NCBI GenBank assembly: GCA_024644185.1
Contig: JAHELM010000029.1
Coordinates: 1-12,154 of the forward strand
Length of the DNA stretch: 12,154 bases
Reading direction: 5' to 3'
Source of the DNA: Rhodospirillales bacterium
Lineage (GTDB): Bacteria > Pseudomonadota > Alphaproteobacteria > UBA8366 > JADFVY01
Under the pieces are notes generated by a model. It made no database searches, had not been told where the DNA came from, and was given only the letters and a program-made list of their open reading frames with translations. The first letter of the stretch is position 1. Each line of letters starts with the position of its first letter. Below are positions 1-6,893 of this stretch, one piece after another. A program made the translations under genes and the position numbers.

Positions 1-306
1 TTTGCCCGACAGGCAGGATTTGCACTGGCGGCATTCCGGGATGTACAGGGGGATGACGTGGTCGCCCTTGCGCACCGAGGTGACGCCGGGCCCGGTATCG
101 ACCACGATGCCCGCGCCCTCATGCCCCAGAATGGCCGGAAACAGGCCCTCGGGATCGGCGCCGGACAGGGTGAACTGGTCGGTGTGGCAGATGCCGGTGG
201 CCTTTATCTCGACCACAACCTCGCCGGCCCGCGGCCCGTCCAGCTTCACGGTTTCGATGGAAAGCCGTTCTCCCGCCTTGAAGGCGACCGCCGCGCGCGT
301 GTCCAT
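1..306 (-). CDS. frmA: Class III alcohol dehydrogenase / S-(hydroxymethyl)glutathione dehydrogenase, N-terminal part (cut by window edge)
   Basis: Zinc-dependent medium-chain dehydrogenase that oxidises S-hydroxymethylglutathione, the adduct of formaldehyde and glutathione, with NAD+. It also acts as an S-nitrosoglutathione reductase. Only the first 102 residues are present; the gene runs off the left edge with no stop. Visible are the catalytic-zinc motif GICHTD (Cys40-His41), the GHEGAG motif (His62-Glu63), and three of the four structural-zinc cysteines (Cys92, Cys95, Cys98, from ECRQCKSC). The start ATG at 306-304 is preceded by GGGAG a few bases upstream. It lies downstream of apbC on the same strand but is separated by a hairpin, so it probably has its own promoter. 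The class III assignment rests on the N-terminal motifs only; the cofactor domain is outside the window. Confidence 0.93.
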   Translation of the reverse strand, partial: MDTRAAVAFKAGERLSIETVKLDGPRAGEVVVEIKATGICHTDQFTLSGADPEGLFPAILGHEGAGIVVDTGPGVTSVRKGDHVIPLYIPECRQCKSCLSGK

Positions 307-390
307 GGATTCGCTCCCTGCCCAATCAACCGGTTTTCGGTGGCGCCAGTTTCGGGGATGAAACCGGGCGGCGCAACCCTCCGCTTCAAT

Positions 391-424
391 GACGAAGGGG
401 CGGCCCATGGAGCCGCCCCTCGTC
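391..424 (-). terminator. Hairpin downstream of apbC (terminator-like, weak U tract)
   Basis: A near-perfect inverted repeat has arms 391-404 and 412-424 (13 paired bases with one bulged A) and a 7-base loop. It begins about 20 bases after the apbC stop codon and lies before the dehydrogenase gene on the same strand. The stem is very GC-rich, but no long U run follows, so it may be a weak terminator or an mRNA 3'-end stabiliser. The rest of the 307-444 gap shows no gene. Confidence 0.55.
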
Positions 425-444
425 ACGCGGGCCGTCGGAGATGC

Positions 445-1623
445 TTACTGCACGACGATCTTCGGCATGGCGCGCTTGCCGGTGGTGGCGCCGTCCAGTT
501 TTGCCCAGATCCGGTCGGCGATCTGGCGGAACACCTTGGCGTGTTCGCTGTCCGGGCGGCTGACGACGATCGGTGTGCCGCCGTCCGAGGTTTCGCGGAT
601 GACGATGTCCAGCGGGATCTCGCCCAGGAAGTCGACGCCCAGCCGGTCGGCCTCCTTGTGCGCGCCGCCGTGGCTGAAGATATTGGTGTGGTGGCCGCAG
701 TTCGGGCAGACGAAGTAGCTCATGTTCTCGACGATGCCAAGCACCGGGACTTCCACCTTGCGGAACATGTTCAGCCCCTTGCGGGCGTCCAGAAGGGCAA
801 TGTCCTGCGGGGTCGAGACGATGACCGCGCCGGCCAGCGGCACCTGCTGCGCCATGGTCAGCTGCGCGTCGCCGGTGCCCGGCGGCATGTCGACCACCAG
901 CACGTCCAGCTCACCCCAGCTCACTTCGCGCAACAGCTGCTGGATGGCGCTCATCACCATCGGGCCGCGCCAGATCATCGGCGAATCCTCGGGCACCAGA
1001 AAGCCCATCGACATCACCTTGATACCGTAGTTTTCCATCGGTTCCAGCGTCTTGCCGTCATGCGTTACCGGCCGGCCGGCGATCCCCATCATGCGCGGCT
1101 GCGAGGGGCCGTAGATATCGGCGTCCAGCATGCCCACGCGATGCCCGGCGGCGGCCAGCGCCAGCGCCAGATTGGCCGAGACGGTGGATTTTCCGACGCC
1201 GCCCTTGCCGCTGGCCACGGCGACGATGTGACGGATGCCGGGGATACCCGGAATGGCCGCCTGGCCCTGTGCCTTGCCATGCCCGTGCCCGTGCCCGTGA
1301 TCGTGCCCGTGATCGTGATTATGCCCGTGGTCATGGCCGTGGTCGTGCCCGTGGTCATGGCCGCCACCGGACGCGGAATGGGCGGTCAGGACGACGCTGA
1401 CCGACAGCACCCCGTCCATCGCATGCACGGTCTTCTCGGCGGCCTTGCGCAGCGGCTCCAGCTTGGGGCCGCGCCGCGGGTCCACCTCCAGCGCGAAGGC
1501 GACATTGCCGTCCTTGATGACAAGACCGGAAACCATGCCGGCCGAAACCACATCCTTGCCGGTGTCGGGGTCCTTGACCGTCTTCAACGCCTCTAGGATC
1601 CGTTCCTGCGTCACCTGCGACAT
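445..1623 (-). CDS. apbC: ApbC/Mrp-family P-loop ATPase, iron-sulfur cluster carrier, with His-rich linker
   Basis: Cytoplasmic ParA/MinD-type ATPase that holds and transfers Fe-S clusters to apoproteins. The 392 residues start with a MIP18-like (DUF59) domain, about 1-82. A linker (89-116) follows with 14 histidines alternating with Asp, Gly or Asn. The ATPase domain runs from about 130 to 380, with the deviant Walker A GKGGVGKST (139-147), a DMPPGTGD motif (245-252) and the CPNC pair (Cys306, Cys309) that bridges a cluster in the dimer. The start ATG at 1623-1621 has GGAGGAAGG just upstream. It is divergent from hflK and followed by a hairpin. The His-rich linker may bind metal ions; that is inference. 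A role in supplying the many Fe-S proteins of the nearby sHdr operon is possible but unproven, since this family is general housekeeping. Confidence 0.95.
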   Translation of the reverse strand: MSQVTQERILEALKTVKDPDTGKDVVSAGMVSGLVIKDGNVAFALEVDPRRGPKLEPLRKAAEKTVHAMDGVLSVSVVLTAHSASGGGHDHGHDHGHDHGHNHDHGHDHGHGHGHGKAQGQAAIPGIPGIRHIVAVASGKGGVGKSTVSANLALALAAAGHRVGMLDADIYGPSQPRMMGIAGRPVTHDGKTLEPMENYGIKVMSMGFLVPEDSPMIWRGPMVMSAIQQLLREVSWGELDVLVVDMPPGTGDAQLTMAQQVPLAGAVIVSTPQDIALLDARKGLNMFRKVEVPVLGIVENMSYFVCPNCGHHTNIFSHGGAHKEADRLGVDFLGEIPLDIVIRETSDGGTPIVVSRPDSEHAKVFRQIADRIWAKLDGATTGKRAMPKIVVQ

Positions 1624-1802
1624 GCGAACCTTCCTCCGAATTTCGATAAAATGGGCCGACTACGCCCATCGAGGGGTTTCGCTTGCGGCACCGCAGTCAT
1701 ATATGTCACGGGACCGCCGGTTGGAAACCCCCGGCTGTCGGATTGTGTTACGATTTGCGAAATCCGAATATCAGGTAGAAGCAGAACCGGGAAGCGAACG
1801 AT
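1624..1802. promoter_or_regulatory. Divergent apbC / hflK intergenic region
   Basis: This 179-base gap must carry the promoters of apbC (minus) and hflK (plus). On the plus strand TTGTGT (1743-1748), 17 bases, then GAATAT (1766-1771) is a weak sigma-70-like candidate. On the minus strand TTTCCA (1727-1722), 18 bases, then TATATG (1703-1698) is a similar weak candidate. Position supports promoter activity; the exact boxes are uncertain. No gene was seen in the gap. Confidence 0.35.
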
Positions 1803-2915
1803 ATGCCTTGGTCCAATCAAAGTGGTGGCGGTGGTGGCGGCGGTGGCGGCAAGGGCCCCTGGGGCGGTGGCGGCGGCCAGCAGTCCCCCGATATCGAGGA
1901 GATGATCCGGCGCGGCCAGGAAAAGATGAAGCAATTCGTCCCCGGCGGTGGCGCCGGCGGCGGCCGGATCGCGATCGTTCTGGTGTTTCTGGCCGTGCTC
2001 GGCTGGGCGGCGACCGGGACCTATACGGTCTCGCCCGACGAGCAGGGCGTGGAACTGAGATTCGGAAGGTGGGTGGGCACGACGGGATCCGGTCTGCACT
2101 GGAACCTTCCGGCGCCGTTCGGCGAGGTGATGAAGCCGAAGGTTACCCAGGTCAACAACACGGATATCGGCTTTCGCGGCGCCGCCGATTCGCGCACGCG
2201 CGCCTCGGTACGCACCGACAAGCCCGAGGAAAGCCTGATCCTGACCGGCGACCAGAACATCGTCGACATCGATTTCACGGTGCAATGGAAGATCAAGGAT
2301 GCCGGGCAATACCTGTTCAACATTCGCGATCCGGACGCCACCGTGAAGATCGCCGCCGAGAGCGCCATGCGCGAGGTGGTCGGCCAGGTGGCCTTCGACT
2401 GGGCGGTCCAGGGCGAGGGCCGTGGCGACATCCAGATGCGGACCCGGCAGCTTCTGCAGGATATCCTGGATACTTACGAGGCCGGTATCGAAGTGCGCGA
2501 GGTGCAGTTGCAGCAGTCCGACCCGCCGAAGGATGTGATCGACGCCTTCAACGACGTCCAGCGGGCCCGACAGGACAAGGAAAAGCTGCAGAACGAGGCG
2601 CAGGCCTACGCCAATTCAATCGTGCCCGAGGCACGCGGTCTTTCGGAACAGATGGTCCAGCAGGCGACTGCCTATCGCGAGCAGCAGATCAAGGAGGCCG
2701 AGGGCGAGGCGCAGCGCTTCCTGTCGGTCTACGATGCCTATCGCGTGGCCCCCGAGGTCACCCGCCGCCGCATGTATCTGGAAACCATGGGTGGCGTGCT
2801 GAGCGGCGCGAACAAGGTGATCATCGACAAGGGGGCCGGCGGGTCGGGTGTCGTGCCCTATCTGCCGCTTCCGGAAATCCAGCGCCGGGCGTCGCAGCCC
2901 GCCGCGGCCCAGTGA
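1803..2915 (+). CDS. hflK: HflK, SPFH/band-7 membrane protein of the FtsH-HflKC complex
   Basis: HflK and HflC form a large membrane cage that surrounds and modulates the AAA protease FtsH. The 370-residue protein has a low-complexity N terminus with two glycine runs (residues 8-16 and 21-25), as in many HflK proteins. One transmembrane helix lies at about 55-73 (IAIVLVFLAVLGWAATG), and a band-7/SPFH domain starts at about 74 (TVSPDEQGVELRFGRWV). A charged helical stretch of coiled-coil type spans about 235-330. The ATG at 1803 has a GGGAAG sequence upstream and fits the typical MPW start of the family. The stop is 15 bases before hflC, so the two are co-transcribed. Assignment is secure from motifs and partner order. 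Confidence 0.96.
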   Translation: MPWSNQSGGGGGGGGGKGPWGGGGGQQSPDIEEMIRRGQEKMKQFVPGGGAGGGRIAIVLVFLAVLGWAATGTYTVSPDEQGVELRFGRWVGTTGSGLHWNLPAPFGEVMKPKVTQVNNTDIGFRGAADSRTRASVRTDKPEESLILTGDQNIVDIDFTVQWKIKDAGQYLFNIRDPDATVKIAAESAMREVVGQVAFDWAVQGEGRGDIQMRTRQLLQDILDTYEAGIEVREVQLQQSDPPKDVIDAFNDVQRARQDKEKLQNEAQAYANSIVPEARGLSEQMVQQATAYREQQIKEAEGEAQRFLSVYDAYRVAPEVTRRRMYLETMGGVLSGANKVIIDKGAGGSGVVPYLPLPEIQRRASQPAAAQ

Positions 2916-2930
2916 CGGGGGAACGGAATC

Positions 2931-3800
2931 ATGCAGAAGAACATGTCGATTGCCATCCTGGTCGCGGTCGTTCTGGCCATCATGACCGCCAGTTCGTTCC
3001 TGTTCACGGTGCAGCAGACGGAGCAGGCGCTGGTGCTGCGCTTCCAGGACCCGATCCGCGTCGTCACCGAGCCGGGGCTGAACTGGAAGCTGCCGTTCGT
3101 CGACGAGGTCGTCTATTTCGACAAGCGCACGCTCGATCTCGATCCGCCGGTCGTTCAGGTGCCGCTGGTCGACAAGAAGCGCATCAATGTCGATGCCTAT
3201 TTGCGCTATCGCATCAAGGATCCGCTGAAATTCTATCAGGCGGTCCGTTCCGAAAGCGGCTTCCAGGACCGTTTCAGCAGGCAGGTCAATGCCTCGCTGC
3301 AGCAGACCGTCGCCCGGGTCTCGCTCAGCGACCTGTTGTCGGACAAGCGTGACGACATCATGAAGCAGGTTCGTGCCGAGGCCGACGCGGCGGCGCCCGG
3401 TTACGGCGTGCAGATCGTCGATGTGCGTATCGGCCGGACCGATCTGCCCATCGAGATCAGCCAGAACGTCTACAACCGGATGCGCACCGAGCGCGAGCGC
3501 GAGGCGCGCGAGACGCGGGCGGAAGGCGCCGAGGAGGCGCAGAAGATCCGGGCCCGCGCCGACCGCGAGAAAACCGTTCTGGTGGCCGATGCCCAGCGGA
3601 CCTCGGATATTCTTCGCGGCGAGGGAGAGGCCAAGCGGGTCGCCATCCTGGCCGAAGCCTATGGCCGCGATCCCGCATTCTTCGATTTCTACAAGTCGAT
3701 GCAGGAATACCGGAAGAGCCTGGGTGGCGAAGGCACCACCATGGTGTTGAGCCCGGACAGCGACTTCTTCCGGTTCTTCAACGAAGGCGGCGCGAGATAG
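2931..3800 (+). CDS. hflC: HflC, SPFH/band-7 partner of HflK
   Basis: Second subunit of the HflKC cage that regulates FtsH proteolysis at the cytoplasmic membrane. The 289 residues have a single N-terminal transmembrane helix (about 7-25), then the SPFH domain beginning with FTVQQTEQALVLRFQDPI, and a long charged helix (about 180-240) rich in Glu, Arg and Ala. The end EYRKSL...DSDFFRFF is typical of HflC C termini. A GGGGGAACGG ribosome-binding sequence precedes the ATG at 2931. It follows hflK by 15 bases and is followed 24 bases later by the DUF2065 gene, the same order seen in proteobacterial hflKC operons. Confidence 0.96.
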   Translation: MQKNMSIAILVAVVLAIMTASSFLFTVQQTEQALVLRFQDPIRVVTEPGLNWKLPFVDEVVYFDKRTLDLDPPVVQVPLVDKKRINVDAYLRYRIKDPLKFYQAVRSESGFQDRFSRQVNASLQQTVARVSLSDLLSDKRDDIMKQVRAEADAAAPGYGVQIVDVRIGRTDLPIEISQNVYNRMRTEREREARETRAEGAEEAQKIRARADREKTVLVADAQRTSDILRGEGEAKRVAILAEAYGRDPAFFDFYKSMQEYRKSLGGEGTTMVLSPDSDFFRFFNEGGAR

Positions 3801-3824
3801 AGTATGGAATAGCGGGCGGGCGCG

Positions 3825-4019
3825 ATGGATATCGGCAGGGAGTTGCCGGTCGCGCTCGCCCTCGTTCTCGTTATCGAGGGTTCCGTCTGGGCGCTGTTCC
3901 CTGACGCCATGCGCCGCATGATGGCGGCCCTTTGCGAACGGCCGCCGGCGGAACTCCGCATCGCCGGCATGGTTCTGGCGGTGTTTGGGGTGGCGCTGGC
4001 TTGGTTGGTTCGGCGCTGA
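3825..4019 (+). CDS. DUF2065 (YjeT-like) small inner-membrane protein
   Basis: A 64-residue protein with two predicted transmembrane helices, about residues 6-24 and 45-62. The short loop between them contains the basic stretch DAMRRMMAAL. The pattern (EGSVWALFPDAMRRMM...LRIAGMVLAVFGVALAWLVRR) matches the DUF2065 family, whose E. coli member YjeT is encoded next to hflKC. Function is unknown; location after hflC suggests a link to the FtsH-HflKC membrane quality-control complex, by inference. The ribosome-binding site is weak (GC-rich GGGCGGGC), so it may be translated by coupling after hflC. It is probably the last gene of the hflKC operon. Confidence 0.88.
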   Translation: MDIGRELPVALALVLVIEGSVWALFPDAMRRMMAALCERPPAELRIAGMVLAVFGVALAWLVRR

Positions 4020-4275
4020 TCCGGCCAAATAACTCGCAATTTATGAGTATTCACCTTATACTTTCGGCGTGACGACGCCCTGTCGGGCGGCGCCGCCGTT
4101 CCGGCAAAAAGCCCTTGTTCTGATCGGGTTATACAAGGATTGCCTTATTTAGATTTCTCTAATATTTTTGTTGCCGCGACATAGTGCCGCGCTATATATC
4201 GATATTCGATCTGCCCTTCCGGGTGGTTGCGGCGGCGCCAGGGGATCGACACTCGCGCCTGGAAAGGAACGCTTT
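4020..4275 (+). promoter_or_regulatory. Regulatory region upstream of the sHdr operon
   Basis: This 256-base gap holds no gene I can support. Its first part has GC-rich structure: a GGCGT/ACGCC hairpin (4066-4079) and a 12-base self-complementary palindrome (4086-4097), perhaps ending the hflKC transcript, though no U run follows. Its second part is unusually AT-rich for this window. It contains CCTTGT/ACAAGG arms (4113-4118 and 4133-4138), a TTAGA-TTTC-TCTAA inverted repeat (4149-4162) and a 10-base palindrome ATATCGATAT (4196-4205). These are candidate operator sites; known sHdr loci are controlled by sulfur-responsive repressors, but no regulator gene lies in this window. Confidence 0.5.
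4171..4200 (+). promoter_or_regulatory. Candidate sigma-70-type promoter for dsrE-shdr
   Basis: TTGCCG at 4171-4176 (-35-like) is followed after 16 bases by TATATA at 4193-4198 (-10-like); a 17-18 base spacing to overlapping AT-rich hexamers is also possible. This would put transcription start near 4206 and a leader of about 70 bases before the dsrE ATG at 4276. The TTAGA/TCTAA repeat lies just upstream and the ATATCGATAT palindrome overlaps the -10 box, a layout that fits repression. Confidence 0.4.
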
Positions 4276-4653
4276 ATGGCTGACAAACTGCTTATCGTGA
4301 TGGCCAATACCGACCCGCGTAATGGCGAGGAACTGGGCGCGCCCATCTTCCAGGCCTCGGTGGCCGCGGCGATGGAATTCGAGGTTGCGGTCATCTGCAC
4401 CGCGACATCCGGCCGCCTGATGAAGAAGGGCGTGGCCGAGAAGCTGTTCGTCAAGGAAGGTTCGCCGAAGTCGATCTACGACTTCATCAAGGACGCGCAC
4501 GAGGCCGGCGCGAAATTCTATTGCTGCTCGCCCAATCTCGACCTGTTCGACATGACCAAGGACGACCTGATCCCGGAATGCGAGGGTATCGTCGGCGGCG
4601 CCTACCTGATTGAACAGGTGATGGACGACGACGTGAAGGTTCTCACTTACTGA
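4276..4653 (+). CDS. dsrE3A: DsrE-family sulfur carrier protein (DsrE3-like)
   Basis: Small cytoplasmic protein of the DsrE/DsrF family, here 125 residues. Members linked to sHdr operons carry sulfane sulfur on a cysteine and exchange it with TusA on the way to the oxidising complex. The N-terminal beta strand and helix (KLLIVMANTDPRNGEELGAP) and the VICTATSG segment fit the fold. Cysteines are at 41, 83, 84 and 102; the adjacent pair Cys83-Cys84 in FYCCSPN is the likely sulfur-binding site. The in-frame ORF extends upstream to 4168, but the ATG at 4276 is preceded by AAAGGAAC and gives the expected length. It is first in the sHdr operon and ends 22 bases before shdrC1. The DsrE3 subtype is inferred from context and sequence look. 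Confidence 0.85.
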   Translation: MADKLLIVMANTDPRNGEELGAPIFQASVAAAMEFEVAVICTATSGRLMKKGVAEKLFVKEGSPKSIYDFIKDAHEAGAKFYCCSPNLDLFDMTKDDLIPECEGIVGGAYLIEQVMDDDVKVLTY

Positions 4654-4675
4654 CGCGCGCGAAGAGGGTTCGGGC

Positions 4676-5431
4676 ATGAGTCACGCCGGCGACAGCCGCA
4701 TCCAGGAATTTATCGGCGATCCCGTCTCGGACAACCCGATCCTTGGCCGTGCGAAGCTGGAGGAGATCTTCCAGGACATCCAGGCCGACATACGCTTCGA
4801 CCACGAGCTGCATGGCTGCCTGAACTGCGGCATCTGTACCGCGACCTGCCCGGCCGCCCATTACTACGACTTCAGCCCGCGCGAGATCGTACAGCTTCTG
4901 TGGACGGAAAATCTCGAGGGCATCCACGATGCGATGCAGGAAAAGATCTGGGCCTGCGCCCAGTGCTATACCTGCGCCGCGCGCTGCCCCTTTGGCAATT
5001 CTCCGGGCGGACTGATCATGCTGATGCGCGAGACCGCGATCAAGCACGGGATGCAATCGGCCAAGGATGTGCTGCGGCCGTTCAGCCGCGTCATGCTGAA
5101 GCTGATTTCCACCGGGAACCAGCTAGCGCCGGACATGATCAATCCGGACCATTTCGCCGATTGGGGCCCGAATCTCACCAAGGTCAAGGCGCCGTTGAAG
5201 ATTCTGCGCAAGGCGATTCCGGTGCCGACCCTGCACACCACGGAAACCGCGTGGCAGGTGAACCTGAAGACCTCGATCGAGCTGTATACCATCTGGGAGA
5301 TGACCGGCGTCCTCGACCAGCTGGAAACCATCGATCAGAACCTGTTCGACGTCATCGTCGACATCATGGACGAGAAGCGGGACGACTGGCAGGACTGGGT
5401 CGACGAGCAGGAAGACGCGGACGAGGACTAA
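4676..5431 (+). CDS. shdrC1: sHdrC1, ferredoxin-like subunit with two [4Fe-4S] motifs
   Basis: HdrC-like electron-transfer subunit of the sulfur-oxidising heterodisulfide-reductase-like complex. The 251-residue protein has two classical cluster motifs, CLNCGICTATCP (Cys48, 51, 54, 58) and CAQCYTCAARCP (Cys94, 97, 100, 104), each C-x2-C-x2-C-x3-C-P. The C-terminal half is helical, and the tail is very acidic (DDWQDWVDEQEDADED). It should pass electrons between sHdrB1 and the rest of the complex; this follows from known HdrC function. The ATG at 4676 has GAGGG upstream. The gene is separated from shdrB1 by 102 bases, the largest gap between dsrE and the 10518 gene. Confidence 0.93.
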   Translation: MSHAGDSRIQEFIGDPVSDNPILGRAKLEEIFQDIQADIRFDHELHGCLNCGICTATCPAAHYYDFSPREIVQLLWTENLEGIHDAMQEKIWACAQCYTCAARCPFGNSPGGLIMLMRETAIKHGMQSAKDVLRPFSRVMLKLISTGNQLAPDMINPDHFADWGPNLTKVKAPLKILRKAIPVPTLHTTETAWQVNLKTSIELYTIWEMTGVLDQLETIDQNLFDVIVDIMDEKRDDWQDWVDEQEDADED

Positions 5432-5477
5432 GGACGACCCGGATCGTCGGGCTTCGGCGGGAAGGACGCGAGAGAAG

Positions 5478-5537
5478 ATGCGATGGCGGCGCCCGCATGG
5501 GACGGCCGCCTCGCCTGAGGAGGAGCAGGAAACATGA
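5478..5537 (+). other. Structured intercistronic leader of shdrB1 with tiny ORFs
   Basis: In the 102-base shdrC1-shdrB1 gap a 19-codon ORF runs from ATG 5478 to a TGA at 5535-5537 that overlaps the shdrB1 start as ATGA. A second ORF of 11 codons (5483-5518) ends just before the strong GAGGAGG of shdrB1. The same stretch can fold: arms 5485-5490 and 5505-5510 (GGCGGC/GCCGCC) with inner pairing 5492-5494 to 5499-5501. Whether either peptide is made is unknown; the overlap could reflect translational coupling or be chance. Confidence 0.3.
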
Positions 5538-6892
5538 GTTCCAGTAGCGGCAAGACCGGCGGCGACGAACGCTTCACCGGACACGGTTCCGAGTGGAAGG
5601 ATGCGAGGCTCACGCCGCGCGAGGCCGAGACCGCCACCGCCTGGGTCGAGCAGAGGATCGACAAGCGGTCGATGCTGACCAACAAGGATCGCGTCGAGGA
5701 TGTGCGCGACATCATGTGGCAGCTGGAAAAGGACGGCCAGATCGTCGTTCACCGCGTCCGCGACGAGCACGAGCCGGTCACCGTCAAGACGCTGTATGGT
5801 TGGGACAAGAAGGTGCCCACCCAGCAGCTCTGGCACCACAAGTCCTGCGGCCAATGCGGCAATATCCCGGGGTATCCGACGTCGCTGCTGTGGCTGATGA
5901 ACGAGTTGGGCATCCGCTATCTCGACGAGACCGACCAGACCTCCTGCACCGCCTGGAACTATCACGGATCGGGCATCGGCAATCTGGAAAGCCTGGCCGC
6001 CGTGTTCCTGCGCAACTTCCATCAGGCCTATGTCGCCGCCAAGGCCGAGGGCAAGCCCGAGGGCTATTACTATCCGCTGGTCCATTGCGGCACGTCCTTC
6101 GGCAATTACAAGGAAGTGCGCGGCTACCTGCTGCATTCCGCCGAGCTGCGCGAACGGGTCACCAGGATTCTGGCCAAGCTGGGCCGGCTGGTCGACGGCA
6201 AGCTGCTGATCCCCGAAGAAGTCGTGCACTATTCCGAATGGGTGCATGTGATGCGCGACCGCATCAAGGAACGCCAGGTGGTCGATTGTTCGCATCTGCG
6301 CGCCACCATCCATCCGGCCTGTCACGTCTACAAGATGGTGCCGCAGGACGCGATCTATGACGACACTATCCTGGAAGGCAACCGCGTCGCGGTGTCCACC
6401 GGCATCATGCAGGCGCTGGGCGCCCAGGTGATCGACTATTCCACCTGGTACGATTGCTGCGGCTTCGGCTTTCGCCACATCATCTCCGAGCGTGAATTTA
6501 CCCGCTCTTTCGCCATTGACCGGAAGATCCGCGTCGCCGTGGAAGAGGCGCGCGCCGACGTGATGATCGGCCACGATACCGGCTGCATCACCACGCTGGA
6601 CAAGAACCAGTGGATCGGCAAGGCCACCGGCAATCCGGTGGAGCTTCCAGTCCTGGCCGATTGCCAGTTTGCCGCCCTGATATGCGGCGCCGACCCCTAT
6701 CGCATCGTCCAGATGCACTGGCATGCGTCGCCGATGGAGACGCTGCTGGAGAAGCTGGGCATCGACTGGCGGACGAAGAAGGCCGAGTTCGAGGCCTATC
6801 TGAAGGATGTCGAGGCCGGCAAGGGGGAAACCCTCTACGACCCGCGGCGGATGATCACGTCCGGCCCGGGCTACAAGCGGATTCAGGGGTAA
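5534..6892 (+). CDS. shdrB1: sHdrB1, HdrB-like subunit with CCG-type domains
   Basis: HdrB-like subunit that in classical Hdr carries non-cubane [4Fe-4S] clusters at the disulfide-active site. The 452-residue protein has an N-terminal extension of about 95 residues. A first CCG-like domain is degenerate: single Cys138 (SCTAWNYHGSG) and Cys185 (HCGTSFGNYKEV), with Cys105 and Cys108 before them. A second domain has Cys263, the paired Cys308-Cys309 (DCCGFGFRH) and Cys351 (TGCITTLDKNQW). Neither half shows the full C-CC-CxxC set, whereas sHdrB2 has it twice. The ATG at 5534 has GAGGAGGAG upstream, and a stop codon lies in frame 18 bases before it, which fixes the start. The stop is one base from the shdrA start, so the two are tightly coupled. 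Confidence 0.92.
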   Translation: MSSSSGKTGGDERFTGHGSEWKDARLTPREAETATAWVEQRIDKRSMLTNKDRVEDVRDIMWQLEKDGQIVVHRVRDEHEPVTVKTLYGWDKKVPTQQLWHHKSCGQCGNIPGYPTSLLWLMNELGIRYLDETDQTSCTAWNYHGSGIGNLESLAAVFLRNFHQAYVAAKAEGKPEGYYYPLVHCGTSFGNYKEVRGYLLHSAELRERVTRILAKLGRLVDGKLLIPEEVVHYSEWVHVMRDRIKERQVVDCSHLRATIHPACHVYKMVPQDAIYDDTILEGNRVAVSTGIMQALGAQVIDYSTWYDCCGFGFRHIISEREFTRSFAIDRKIRVAVEEARADVMIGHDTGCITTLDKNQWIGKATGNPVELPVLADCQFAALICGADPYRIVQMHWHASPMETLLEKLGIDWRTKKAEFEAYLKDVEAGKGETLYDPRRMITSGPGYKRIQG

Positions 6893-6893
6893 C

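Noticed and set aside
1276..1359. Tandem repeat or CRISPR-like array in the GTGCCC-rich stretch
   Set aside because: It is in-frame coding sequence for the His-rich linker of ApbC, with a repeat unit of only about 6 bases and no spacers.
58..1596. Long plus-strand open frame opposite the dehydrogenase and apbC
   Set aside because: It is the antisense shadow of two recognisable genes; its C-terminal repeats simply mirror the His-rich linker.
1824..1880. GGT/GGC-rich repeat near the hflK start as a regulatory element
   Set aside because: It encodes the glycine-rich N terminus common in HflK proteins.
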